Below are positions 50,768-59,246 of a stretch of 64,000 nucleotides of DNA, piece by piece (the first letter of the stretch is position 1; each line of letters begins with the position of its first letter). The notes below the pieces were generated by a model. The model was not told the origin of the DNA. It did not search any database and saw nothing but the letters and a program-made list of their open reading frames with translations. A program made the translations under genes and the position numbers. Origin of the DNA: Blautia_A ammoniilytica (GTDB taxonomy: Bacteria; Bacillota; Clostridia; Lachnospirales; Lachnospiraceae); the NCBI RefSeq assembly GCF_025566965.1, contig NZ_JAOQJL010000014.1, positions 22,313 through 86,312 on the forward strand, given 5' to 3'.

Positions 50768-51832
50768 ATGTCGAATAAAGAAATGACAACAGAAAAGCGC
50801 CTTAAAGTGCGCTTATACCTATCATTGCTGGTTTATACCGTTGTTGGATATGGTTTGACCCTTATCTTGGACTACATCTTTTCAAAATTTGACAACGGTA
50901 TTTTTGCATGGCTCTACTGGCGGCTTGATCTGCTTTTTATTTTGTATCTGATGCTCGGCTTTATATGTATCTTCAATTACTATTGGAAAAAGCCGTGGGG
51001 CTATCTGGATGAAGTAATTGACGCAACCCAAACGGTCTATGAGCAGAACAATCATACAGTATCGTTGTCTGAGCCACTGAAAGAACTGGAGGAACAGCTC
51101 AATCAGATTAAAATGTCTGTTCTGTTGAGCAAGCAGGCTGCAAAGCAGGCAGAAGAAAAGAAAAATGAAATTATTATGTATCTGGCACATGATATACGCA
51201 CCCCTCTCACAACAGTAATCGGCTATTTGAGCCTGCTCCATGAAGCCCCTGACATGCCTGAACAGCAAAAGGAAAAGTATGTAAAAGTGGCGTTGAATAA
51301 GGCAGAGCGCCTTGAAAAGCTCATCAATGAACTTTTTGAAATTACCAAGTACAATGCACATACGGTTATTATCAAAAAAGAAACTGTGGATTTACATTGT
51401 CTGATTGCGCAGGTAATAGATGAAATATATCCGACACTCTCCGCAAATGGCAATACAGCGGTATTTACTGCGGAGGATAACTTATCCGTGAACGCTGACC
51501 CTGAAAAACTGGCGAGAGTTTTCAGTAATCTTTTACGAAATGCTGCGTCATATAGTTACCCGCAGACAGAAATCACTATATCCGCCAAACGGTTAGAGCA
51601 TGATATTCAGATCACTTTTGAAAATCATGGAAAAACAATTCCACAGGAACAGCTTAACAGTATATTTGAAAAATTCAATCGCTTGGATGATGCTCGGCTT
51701 TCTAATACAGGTGGTGCGGGACTTGGTCTTTCTATTGCGGAAGAAATTATACATTTACATGGTGGAAAGATTACTGCATCCAGTCAAAACGAAACCATAG
51801 ACTTTGTGATTACATTACCACTTTCCGCTTAG
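50768..51832 (+). CDS. VanS-like sensor histidine kinase
   Basis: A 354-residue kinase with two N-terminal helices (~17-38 and ~50-72), a coiled linker, HisKA with His141 (YLAHDIRTPLTTVIGYL), and an ATPase domain (NLLRNAASYS, GGAGLGLSIAEEII). GGTAGGAGGTGTATTCTC precedes the ATG at 50768. Its resemblance to VanS suggests sensing of cell-wall damage or a peptide antibiotic. Confidence 0.9.
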   Translation: MSNKEMTTEKRLKVRLYLSLLVYTVVGYGLTLILDYIFSKFDNGIFAWLYWRLDLLFILYLMLGFICIFNYYWKKPWGYLDEVIDATQTVYEQNNHTVSLSEPLKELEEQLNQIKMSVLLSKQAAKQAEEKKNEIIMYLAHDIRTPLTTVIGYLSLLHEAPDMPEQQKEKYVKVALNKAERLEKLINELFEITKYNAHTVIIKKETVDLHCLIAQVIDEIYPTLSANGNTAVFTAEDNLSVNADPEKLARVFSNLLRNAASYSYPQTEITISAKRLEHDIQITFENHGKTIPQEQLNSIFEKFNRLDDARLSNTGGAGLGLSIAEEIIHLHGGKITASSQNETIDFVITLPLSA

Positions 51833-51849
51833 GAAAATAAGAATGTGAT

Positions 51850-51940
51850 CTTAGGAATTACTTAGGAATTTAAGCGTGTGATTTTTGAGATTGAAAAGCC
51901 TTTGTTCGGTACAATGATTATCGAACAAGGGCTTTTTATT
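51850..51940 (+). promoter_or_regulatory. Direct-repeat regulator site, promoter and hairpin before the ABC genes
   Basis: CTTAGGAATT repeats at 51850 and 51861 (11-bp period) fit an OmpR-family dimer site. A possible promoter follows (TTGAGA at 51885, TACAAT at 51910, wide 19-nt spacing). Overlapping it, AGCCTTTGTTCG pairs with CGAACAAGGGCT and is followed by TTTTT, an attenuator or the terminator of the kinase gene. Confidence 0.6.
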
Positions 51941-51972
51941 GTTCAGCTGAAGCAAAAGAAAGGAGTGTAAGC

Positions 51973-52860
51973 ATGGAACTGAAAATAGAGCATTTAAGCA
52001 AGCAGTTCAAAGACAAAACAGCAGTAAATGATGTCAATCTGACATTGACTCCCGGCGTTTGGGGACTTTTGGGGGCGAATGGTGCAGGGAAAACCACGCT
52101 CATGCGCATGATTGCTGATATTATGACACCAACCAACGGAGCGGTTTACTATGACGGAAAAGACATTCGAGAGTTAGGTGAAGTCTACCGAAGCAAGTTT
52201 GGCTTTCTGCCGCAGGATTTTGGGTATCACCGGGATTTTACGGTCAAAGATTATTTGGAGTATATGGCTGCGCTGAAAGATATTCCTACAAGGGCAACCA
52301 CCCAAAAGATCAATCATTTGTTGGACATTCTTTCGCTCTCCGATGTGAAAAAGAAAAAAATCTCCAATCTGTCAGGCGGCATGAAGCGTCGTGTTGGTAT
52401 TGCGCAGGCTATGTTGAACGACCCGGAGATACTTGTCATGGACGAACCGACAGCAGGACTTGATCCCGGGGAGCGCGTGCGTCTGCGGAATTTCATTTCC
52501 GAGTTTTCGCATGATCGAATCGTGTTGATTTCCACCCATATCGTATCTGACATAGAATATATTTCTACGCGCAACGCAATTATGAAAGCCGGAGAAATTG
52601 TTGATGTCGGAACTACCGCAGAACTTGTCAAGCGGATTGAGGGCAAGGTTTGGAATTGCATAATTCCGACCTCAAAGCTGCCGGAATGTGAAATGCGGCT
52701 GCGCATTATCAATCAGCGAGGCGAAGATCACAATCAGGTTTCTATTCGTTATCTGTCCGAACATTCGGAAATTGATGGGGCTGTTACAACGGAGCCACGA
52801 TTGGAAGATCTGTATCTGTGGTTGTTCCCGCAGACAGACTTGGAAAAGGAGGACAGATAA
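51973..52860 (+). CDS. ABC transporter ATP-binding protein
   Basis: A 295-residue ATPase: Walker A GANGAGKTT (~36-44), Q-loop LPQDFGYHRDFTVKDYLEYMAALK, signature LSGGMKRR, Walker B ILVMDEP, H-loop STHI. It is strikingly similar to the ATPase of the RiPP operon (12283-13152) in motif spacing and in the FGFxPQDFG(Y/F) segment. AAAGAAAGGAGTGTAAGC precedes the ATG. Partner of the permease one nt downstream. Confidence 0.92.
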   Translation: MELKIEHLSKQFKDKTAVNDVNLTLTPGVWGLLGANGAGKTTLMRMIADIMTPTNGAVYYDGKDIRELGEVYRSKFGFLPQDFGYHRDFTVKDYLEYMAALKDIPTRATTQKINHLLDILSLSDVKKKKISNLSGGMKRRVGIAQAMLNDPEILVMDEPTAGLDPGERVRLRNFISEFSHDRIVLISTHIVSDIEYISTRNAIMKAGEIVDVGTTAELVKRIEGKVWNCIIPTSKLPECEMRLRIINQRGEDHNQVSIRYLSEHSEIDGAVTTEPRLEDLYLWLFPQTDLEKEDR

Positions 52861-52861
52861 T

Positions 52862-54103
52862 ATGCGGCTCTTTAGACTTGAACTAAAACGTATTTTGAAG
52901 TCACGGCGCACCCTGATTTTACTTGCAATCGCACTTTTGCTTTCCGTAGCCATGGCATACCTGCCTATTTCATTTGAGGGTATTAACCGTCCAAACGAAG
53001 ATGGCACGGTTACAGAATTAGATGGCTTGGCAGCTATCAAGTACAAACAAGATTTATATAAAACATCCGCTGGTGAAGTGACCCCGGATAGGATCAAATC
53101 GGCTTTGGAAACTTATCAAAGCTGCGTTCGAGAATATGGGCCAGTCGAGGAAGAGGGCTTTCCTCTGGCTGTATTTATTGAAAAAATCGTCCCGTTCCGT
53201 CACTTGCTGATGGGTCTGTCCGAAGCGTTTGCTGATCCAGTAACAGGCATTGGTGCTGATTTAATGGATATTGACCCGAATGACATTGACGGAGCCTATT
53301 ATGAAAAGTGCGCAGAACATTTACAGGATGTCATGCGGAATGAGCAAAGAGAAAACGAAACCGCACAGCAGAAAGCTCTTGAAAAATATTCAGAACTTGA
53401 TACGCCATTTTATCTTCATTCTGGAATTTCAAAAGATGCATTTGATTATATTGAGTTTTATATTTTGTTCCTTGCTATTTTGTGTGTGGCAATCGCAGCA
53501 TCTACTTTCGCCGGAGAATATCAAACGGGCGGTGACAGCATCCTGCGAACCACCAAATACGGGCATAAACAATTAGCAATTACCAAAATTCTGGCGGCAT
53601 TTACACTTTTCGTTGTTACTTTCCTTGTCGGGATCACGATACACATTCTGATTTTAGATGCAGCGTTCGGGACGGATTGCTTAAAAACATCGTTTCAGAT
53701 GCGATACTCTATCATTAATCTGCCAAACATCAATCTGGGGCAGTTGCAGATAATTCTCGCAGCAGCGGGCTTACTTTCTGTATTAGCAACGGTTAGCTGT
53801 ACGTTGTTCCTGTCTGCAAAATGTAAAGACACATTGACAGTTTTGCTGATCTCTATTGTAGTTCTTCTCATGCCGCTTTTTGCTTATGTAGCGATGGGAG
53901 CAACATGGCTCTCTACCATACTTCCATCTGCCGGAATTGGTATGCAGAACAATTTCCTTTCTCAGCTTGCAGATTTCAATTATCTGAATATCGGTGGAAT
54001 GAGTTTCTGGACACCGCATGTTATTTTGATTTCGGCAGGAATTGAATTATTTGTGTTTACATTCTTGGCGATTCATTCCTATTGCAGACATCAGGTAGCA
54101 TAA
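52862..54103 (+). CDS. ABC-2-type permease
   Basis: A 413-residue permease: one N-terminal helix (LILLAIALLLSVAMAYL), a large extracytoplasmic stretch of about 170 residues, then five or six helices. The ATG at 52862 follows AAAAGGAGGACAGATAAT; an upstream extension that overlaps the ATPase is rejected. With the VanR/S-like pair it probably forms a self-contained envelope-stress or peptide-antibiotic resistance unit. Confidence 0.85.
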   Translation: MRLFRLELKRILKSRRTLILLAIALLLSVAMAYLPISFEGINRPNEDGTVTELDGLAAIKYKQDLYKTSAGEVTPDRIKSALETYQSCVREYGPVEEEGFPLAVFIEKIVPFRHLLMGLSEAFADPVTGIGADLMDIDPNDIDGAYYEKCAEHLQDVMRNEQRENETAQQKALEKYSELDTPFYLHSGISKDAFDYIEFYILFLAILCVAIAASTFAGEYQTGGDSILRTTKYGHKQLAITKILAAFTLFVVTFLVGITIHILILDAAFGTDCLKTSFQMRYSIINLPNINLGQLQIILAAAGLLSVLATVSCTLFLSAKCKDTLTVLLISIVVLLMPLFAYVAMGATWLSTILPSAGIGMQNNFLSQLADFNYLNIGGMSFWTPHVILISAGIELFVFTFLAIHSYCRHQVA

Positions 54104-54148
54104 AAGAAGTTCAAAATAGAACGAATAGGTTATCTGCAGCGCGACGGC

Positions 54149-54232
54149 AAAAGAAAAAAAGCCGTCGCAGAGCAGACACATTTTCACGCGCCTATGAAAC
54201 GGCGGCTTTGATTTTCAGAGCCGCCGTTTCTT
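54149..54232 (+). terminator. Two tandem terminators after the ABC genes
   Basis: GCGACGGC-n12-GCCGTCGC, with an A-rich loop, and AAACGGCGGCT-n12-AGCCGCCGTTT followed by CTTTG. Both are strong GC stems between the ABC permease and the opposing small gene. Confidence 0.8.
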
Positions 54233-54312
54233 TGCATTTGCACAAACCTATGATGAATTTTCCGGAAATATTGTGGTTAATAGCGATTTAAACTGTTGTA
54301 TTTGTTTAAAAA

Positions 54313-54552
54313 TTAAAAAATATCTAATGAGTCTTCCGCATCTACCCACATCTGCAAATTTCCATCAAGATATAATTTGGCATATTCAAGAGGTTCATCA
54401 ATGGCGAGTGCGTTTAATGCACAGTCTGATCCTGGTGTGGTTTTTAAGTTCTTTTCAGCTTCCCAACAGTCAATGCGGAGCATATAGCCAACAGAGGTGT
54501 AAACATCAATACTGTTGCGCTTGGGATTGTATTCTGCAAATATTGTTCTCAT
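54313..54552 (-). CDS. Small DUF6061-like protein
   Basis: A 79-residue protein: MRTIFAEYNPKRNSIDVYTSVGYMLRIDCWEAEK, then ALAIDEPLEYAKLYLDGNLQMWVD. I recognise the pattern from small proteins (DUF6061) in Clostridial mobile elements. ATAAGGAGATTTGATACG precedes the ATG at 54552. Last gene of the mobilizable element, in the opposite direction to the ABC operon. Function unknown. Confidence 0.7.
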   Translation of the reverse strand: MRTIFAEYNPKRNSIDVYTSVGYMLRIDCWEAEKNLKTTPGSDCALNALAIDEPLEYAKLYLDGNLQMWVDAEDSLDIF

Positions 54553-54661
54553 CGTATCAAATCTCCTTATCGTTAAATCAATCATTTGTTGCAAAAATCA
54601 GAAGCATTTCAATCAGTTCACAATGTCACTTTTATTTTGTGTTATACTGTTTTATATAATT

Positions 54662-54746
54662 TTCTTGCCCTTGTTTTTGCCCTTATCAGAGTTCGTAAAC
54701 ACTGGTGGGACGATATAACGCAAGGGAAACAATAAGGGAAAGCTCA
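54662..54746. repeat. Inner arm region at the right end of the mobilizable element
   Basis: TTTTTGCCCTTAT and AATAAGGGAAAG recur here as at 42217-42266, with a longer centre. Together with the outer 13-bp repeat this defines the right end. Confidence 0.55.
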
Positions 54747-54837
54747 CCTGCGATAAACTTTGTGTTTTCAAGGGATTGAGAGATATTTGATAATAAAATA
54801 TAACAGTTATTAAATCCCTTGGAATATATGAAATCTC

Positions 54838-54850
54838 AATTCAAGTTTGC
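54838..54850 (+). repeat. Right attachment repeat of the mobilizable element
   Basis: AATTCAAGTTTGC, identical to 42134-42146. The stretch 54851-55112 is AT-rich and has no gene, only a terminator-like hairpin. Confidence 0.6.
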
Positions 54851-54897
54851 AGGGACGACAAGCGGCTCAGTATGATATTTAATTAAATATTGCAATG

Positions 54898-54939
54898 AAA
54901 AGATCATTTACCGTAAACAAGCAGTAGATGGTCTTTTTT
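54898..54939 (+). terminator. Terminator-like hairpin in the gap right of the mobilizable element
   Basis: AAAAGATCAT pairs with ATGGTCTTTT (one G-U) and is followed by T. It could be the original terminator of the lipid operon that was separated from it by insertion of the mobilizable element. Confidence 0.5.
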
Positions 54940-55112
54940 ATATCCTTTTGTGAGCGAGTAGAGATTTATAGCCGGAAATCTATGTTTTATCATAATCTGT
55001 GAAATAAGATGGGTTAATTCTTCAATTTACATATTTTTTAAGGTGTTCCGGCATGGTATTATGGTGCTTATAAAGAACCAATTATATCTGTTGGAGAGAG
55101 TGGTGAAAAGTT

Positions 55113-55583
55113 ATGAAGCTATTATTTAAACAAAGGTTGGTTTCATGGTTTGACAGCTATGATATCTATGATGAAGCAGGCAACACTGTTTATGTAGTAA
55201 AAGGTCAGTTGTCCTGGGGACATAAACTTGTAATTTATGATGCCTATGGAAATGAAGTAGGAATGGTTGTTCAGAAAGTACTTACTTTTCTTCCTAAATT
55301 CGAAATTTATAAAAACGGCAGTTATATCGGATGCCTGAGCAAAGAATTCTCATTCCTGACGCCACATTATAATATTGATTACAATGGATGGCATATTGAT
55401 GGAACCATTATGGAATGGGACTATAGCATTCTTGATCGAAGCGGTTATTCAATCGCACGGGTCAATAAAGAACTGTTTCATATGACAGATATTTATGTTA
55501 TTGATGTGCAGGATTCCGGAAATGCGTTGGATGCGCTGATGTTTGTACTGGCAATCGATGCAGAAAAATGTTCCAGAAATTAA
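55113..55583 (+). CDS. LURP-one-related / YxjI-like protein
   Basis: A 156-residue protein of the Tubby-like LURP-one family: KLLFKQRLVSWFDSYDIYDEAGNTVYVVKGQLSWGHKLVIYDAYGNEVG, repeated beta-strand motifs, ending in an Asp-rich VLAIDAEKCSR helix. The fold is a beta barrel around a central helix; the bacterial role is unknown. GAGAGTGGTGAAAAGTT is ahead of the ATG. Confidence 0.82.
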   Translation: MKLLFKQRLVSWFDSYDIYDEAGNTVYVVKGQLSWGHKLVIYDAYGNEVGMVVQKVLTFLPKFEIYKNGSYIGCLSKEFSFLTPHYNIDYNGWHIDGTIMEWDYSILDRSGYSIARVNKELFHMTDIYVIDVQDSGNALDALMFVLAIDAEKCSRN

Positions 55584-55623
55584 AAAGCTGATCTTGTTAC
55601 TGTAATTATTCGGAGGATGAAGC

Positions 55624-55842
55624 CTGGGATTATTCAAAAAGAAAATCGTGAAAAAAACATATGACCGAGAACATATGAAACCAGTTATTCGTGCAAGCAT
55701 TTGTACTGGGGAAGAAGTAGCAGGATTCAAAGACATACGGACCGGAAAAATCGAAGAGATCATGCTGATCAGATCGCCGGAGGATCTAGAAAGATTTAAA
55801 GAGATATATGAGATAACAGAGGAAATTGCAAAAGAATATTAG
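55624..55842 (+). CDS. Small conserved protein with a probable non-ATG start
   Basis: A 64-72 residue protein. The body (EHMKPVIRASICTGEEVAGFKDIRTGKIEEIMLIRSPEDLERF) resembles a small Clostridial family often mislabelled as aspartate dehydrogenase. No ATG lies at the N-terminus: GTG at 55648 has no ribosome site, while CTG at 55624 has CGGAGGATGAAGC ahead and would add GLFKKKIV, as in relatives. CTG is therefore preferred. Function unknown. Confidence 0.6.
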   Translation: MGLFKKKIVKKTYDREHMKPVIRASICTGEEVAGFKDIRTGKIEEIMLIRSPEDLERFKEIYEITEEIAKEY

Positions 55843-55908
55843 ACATCTTCTGTGTCGTGGATGAACGCCAGGTATTCGTCTGTAAGCTTATAAGGAAAAA
55901 GGAGTTAT

Positions 55909-56780
55909 TTTACACCAGTTTACAACTTTATAAATGATAGACTTGTTGATGAATCAGCTGTTTTAAGGCCTTTGTCATGGCATTTGATTTTATATGTGTT
56001 TCGATATTTTTCACGAAAGTGGCAAAAAATATCTGACTGCGAATGCCCTGACTTAATTCAAAACGAAACTCCTGTACGCTTTTTGTACGGTACTCAGAAA
56101 AATGTTCGTTCTGATAGGGCAGAATCTTCATGGCACAGTAACTGATGTTAATCAGATTGACCAGCATTTCAATCCCTTTGCAGCTTCGCACCATATAGTT
56201 ACAAAAAGACCAGAACGTTTTCTGTTCATAGTAGCTTGTTTCAATATTCCAGCGTAACGAATATAGCAACAGTGGAATGTATTTCATACGGTCACTTCCG
56301 GTCTGGTTCAATGGTGCTTTTTCCTGCCATGCACAGAAAATCTGCAGATCTTCCGGGAAAATGGTACTGAAAAACAGTCGTTTTGTACCATGTTCTTTTT
56401 CTATGGCAGTGACATAGGCAAGGACTTCCCTATTGCCAAAGATCTTAGCGAGAACCCGGCGGACACCGGTATAATAATCACCAATCTTTTCATTGGAAAA
56501 CGTAAAATCTGTTTCAACAGAAAGATGTTTTCCATGTTTGGCAGGACGTCCCCGACGACCGGTCTGTGCAGGTGCAAGATCATACATGATAGAATCAATC
56601 CTTGCATTGCCAATCAGATCCAGATTCGGATATTCATCAACGATGGATACCAGATTCTGTTTTGTGTACCAGCTGTCACAAAGGATGATGATATGATCTT
56701 TGCTGTGAAATTCAGGCATAACCTGCCGGATCATGGAGGCTGCCAGTTCCAGTTTAGATTCTTTTTTTCTGGATGTTTCT
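55909..56780 (-). mobile_element. Right-hand remnant of an insertion sequence
   Basis: The left edge carries an IS end (TTTACACCAGTTTACAACTT at 55909), which recurs in near-identical form at 58108. The transposase C-terminal half reads leftward from about 56765. The N-terminal half and other end are missing here; matching N-terminal sequence lies at 58264-58465 on the other strand. Confidence 0.75.
55928..56734 (-). pseudogene. Truncated DDE transposase (C-terminal part)
   Basis: 268 residues of a DDE transposase, probably IS4-superfamily. It has LCDSWYTKQNLVSIVDEYPNLDLIGNAR (catalytic Asp region), GRRGRPAKHGK, FFSTIFPEDLQIFCAWQEK, and RWNIETSYYEQKTFWSF (catalytic Glu). The same frame is open upstream of the first Met (EKKESKLELAAS), showing that the 5' part was lost and the Met is internal. 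It cannot be functional by itself. Confidence 0.85.
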
Positions 56781-56825
56781 GTGATATACTTATACGCGGT
56801 CGTATCAGACCGGAAAGGAAATATT

Positions 56826-57974
56826 ATGTTACAAAAATTATATGTTTTTTTCAGGAAAGAAACCGTTTTGTCAATTGCAGTGATCCTGGCGCTTCTTTCT
56901 ATGTTCTGGGTCAGACCGGATAAGACTTATTTTACTTATATCGATTTCAGGACTCTCGGGCTCCTCTTCTGTTTGATGGCAATTGTAGCTGGTTTGAAGG
57001 CTGTTGGTGTTTTTGATATACTTGCCAAAAAATTGCTGATGGGAACATCGGGAACTGTGGGTGTGATCAGGCTGTTGGTACTCTTATGTTTCTTCCTGTC
57101 AATGGTGATCACCAATGATGTGGCATTGATTACTTTTGTTCCTCTTGCACTGATCATTGTGCATAAACTGCCAAAGGAACTGGGCAATTACTGGCTTCTT
57201 AAAATAGTAGCCATGCAGACAATCGCTGCTAATCTCGGAAGCATGCTCACACCAATCGGAAATCCGCAGAACCTTTATCTATATGCCAGAGCAGGGATGT
57301 CCGCGGCAGAATTAATAACCCTGATGCTTCCCTATTCTGCCACAGCACTTATCCTTCTTCTGATATGGATACAGGTAGCCGCTGCCAAAGCACCTCATGT
57401 ATGCGGTTCCGAAAAAGATAAAACTCTTTTGGGATTCTCTGACAGAAAAGAACTTAACATGGAATACCTGGCCGCTTACCTGATCTTATTTACAATCTGC
57501 CTGCTCACGGTTGCACATATCATTCCATACCAGATTCCTCTTGTATTGGTTCTTATATATATGCTGCTAAGAAACAGGGAAAATATAAGCAGGGTGGATT
57601 ACTCCCTGCTTGCCACCTTTATCGCATTATTTATTTTTATCGGCAACCTTGGAAGGATTCCGCAATTCAGCAGTTTTCTGGAAAGAATCATGGCAGGAAG
57701 GGAAACACTTACTGCTGTTCTTGCCAGTCAGATTATGAGCAATGTTCCCGCTGCGCTTCTTTTATCCGGCTTTACAGATAATTACCGGGCTTTAATTGTC
57801 GGAACCAATATTGGAGGTCTCGGCACTCTGATTGCATCCATGGCAAGCCTGATAAGTTTCAAATATATTGCAAAAGAAAACAGGAATCTGAGAGGGAAGT
57901 ATTTGGGAATATTCACAGCCTCCAATATTATATTCATGATATTCATGTTAATATTGTATTTTTTTCTTAGATAA
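56826..57974 (+). CDS. SLC13/ArsB-superfamily anion transporter
   Basis: A 382-residue membrane protein with about ten helices. Superfamily blocks are VITNDVALITFVPLALI, TIAANLGSMLTPIGNPQNLYLY, and the repeat-two counterpart IMSNVPAALLLSGF..ALIVGTNIGGLGTLIASMASLISFKYI. These bind sodium and a dicarboxylate, sulfate or similar anion. The ATG at 56826 follows CGGAAAGGAAATATT. Its promoter region lies next to the truncated IS, and it is flanked by IS remnants on both sides. Substrate not predictable. Confidence 0.85.
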   Translation: MLQKLYVFFRKETVLSIAVILALLSMFWVRPDKTYFTYIDFRTLGLLFCLMAIVAGLKAVGVFDILAKKLLMGTSGTVGVIRLLVLLCFFLSMVITNDVALITFVPLALIIVHKLPKELGNYWLLKIVAMQTIAANLGSMLTPIGNPQNLYLYARAGMSAAELITLMLPYSATALILLLIWIQVAAAKAPHVCGSEKDKTLLGFSDRKELNMEYLAAYLILFTICLLTVAHIIPYQIPLVLVLIYMLLRNRENISRVDYSLLATFIALFIFIGNLGRIPQFSSFLERIMAGRETLTAVLASQIMSNVPAALLLSGFTDNYRALIVGTNIGGLGTLIASMASLISFKYIAKENRNLRGKYLGIFTASNIIFMIFMLILYFFLR

Positions 57975-58024
57975 AGGTTTTCCCGGAATTACAAAAGCTA
58001 TAGCAATTCTTTCTTCGCAAAAAA

Positions 58025-58068
58025 TTCTCCGCGGCACTCTCCCATCCTGGAAGAAAAGCCGCGGAGAA
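58025..58068. terminator. Terminator after the transporter gene
   Basis: TTCTCCGCGGC pairs perfectly with GCCGCGGAGAA around a 22-nt loop. An A-run on the left gives a T-run for leftward transcription; on the right the tail is AT-rich. Confidence 0.65.
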
Positions 58069-58107
58069 ATAAATATATTTTCGGTGCCAATACAAAGATC
58101 ATTAATC

Positions 58108-58470
58108 TTTACACCACTTTACAACTTTTTCATAAAAAAATATCGTAAGGGCTTTCTGATGTATAATGAGTTTGCTCCAAAACATTACAAAGGAAAGTGA
58201 CCCTGCACGACAAAGACATTATACAACGAAAAGACTCTGACTGGTAGACTTCACAAATATTTTTTGATTTATTTTGAAACTTTTTCTGCTCCAACAGCAG
58301 ATACTTTGTTTTTACTCGTTTTATCAATACTAACATTGGAATCTGTACATTCCATTCGATTTTTATATCAGCACTTTTTGTCTGGGATTACCACAAAATC
58401 CCTCAATACCTTTTTCCACGCATGTTCCTATGCAAAAGTTGATTATTCCCACTTTATGAATATCACAGCT
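58108..58470 (+). mobile_element. Left-hand remnant of the same insertion sequence type
   Basis: Begins with an IS end (TTTACACCACTTTACAACTT at 58108) that reads inward in the opposite sense to the transposase direction of the other remnant, as expected for the second terminal repeat. A 156-nt leader is followed by the transposase N-terminus (58264-58465). The IS is cut off at about 58465. Confidence 0.7.
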
Positions 58471-58650
58471 AAAGTTCTGGGAGCAATGCTTGTGTGCACC
58501 ATCATTTGGTACCGCACGCAGTACATGAATTATATTATCCTGGGAATCGCTGAATTCATGTTGGTAGGCGTATTGGCTGCAGGAGCATTTGTCCTGGCAT
58601 TGGTGTCAGAAGTGAGAGACTGCGTTGGAAAATTTATTATTGGAGGATGA
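58264..58650 (+). pseudogene. Chimeric ORF: transposase N-terminus fused to a membrane protein tail
   Basis: A 128-residue frame. Residues 1-68 (FSAPTADTLFLLVLSILTLESVHSIRFLYQHFLSGITTKSLNTFF and on) resemble a transposase N-terminus. Residues ~69-128 are two membrane helices (GAMLVCTIIWYR and MLVGVLAAGAFVLALVSEV) of an unrelated protein whose start is lost. It has probably arisen by deletion between an IS and a neighbouring gene. Function is not expected, although the frame is open. Confidence 0.6.
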
Positions 58651-58654
58651 GACG

Positions 58655-59215
58655 ATGGAAGAATTATATAAGGTGATGGATGATCTGCTGGATCTGGAAT
58701 TTCAGATAAAAGCAGGGATGGATATTCTGAAGGAACTGGAAGAACTTTATACGTTAGATCCAGAAAAAGAGGAGACCGAAGCAGAGAAACTGGAAGTGCT
58801 GATGAGAGGATACCTGCAATCTATAAAGTCAAATCTGAGAGAAATTATTCACTATATCGACGAGTCAACACTTGAAAATGCGAAGAATGAAAAAGTTCAA
58901 AAGCAAGAGTCTCCCTCAAAGGTGTCAAAAGACGTAGAGGAGTCTGTTGATAAGATGATCTCCAATCGTATGAGCAAAGCATATTCTGAATGGAAATCAA
59001 ATCAAGATACACGGCCATATAATGAAAATATAGAGAAGGAATACCAGAAGCTTTTGGAAACACTGTCTCCGGAACAAGAGGAAGTGCTTACGAAGTATTG
59101 CGATGAAATATTTGCCAACGGAGCAGAGACAGAAGAGTTTTTTTATCGACTGGGTATAAAGGATGGACTGAGATTAAAAAGTACGGTAAAATCTGTATTA
59201 GAAATGATGTCGTGA
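58655..59215 (+). CDS. Hypothetical acidic helical protein (186 aa)
   Basis: A 186-residue, strongly charged, mostly helical protein: MEELYKVMDDLLDLEFQIKAGMDILKELEELY, then a Lys/Glu-rich linker and LSPEQEEVLTKYCDEIFANGAETEEFFYRLGIKDGLRL. The last block resembles small proteins carried by Tn1549-like elements. ATTGGAGGATGAGACG precedes the ATG at 58655. It follows the chimeric frame by 4 nt, so it was originally co-transcribed with the lost membrane protein. Function unknown. Confidence 0.6.
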   Translation: MEELYKVMDDLLDLEFQIKAGMDILKELEELYTLDPEKEETEAEKLEVLMRGYLQSIKSNLREIIHYIDESTLENAKNEKVQKQESPSKVSKDVEESVDKMISNRMSKAYSEWKSNQDTRPYNENIEKEYQKLLETLSPEQEEVLTKYCDEIFANGAETEEFFYRLGIKDGLRLKSTVKSVLEMMS

Positions 59216-59246
59216 AATCGGAATTTATATATAAAGGAGAATATTG

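Noticed and set aside
49533..54103. Vancomycin resistance cluster
   Set aside because: Regulator, kinase and VanZ resemble van genes, but no ligase, dehydrogenase or D,D-dipeptidase gene is present. Only an ABC transporter follows.
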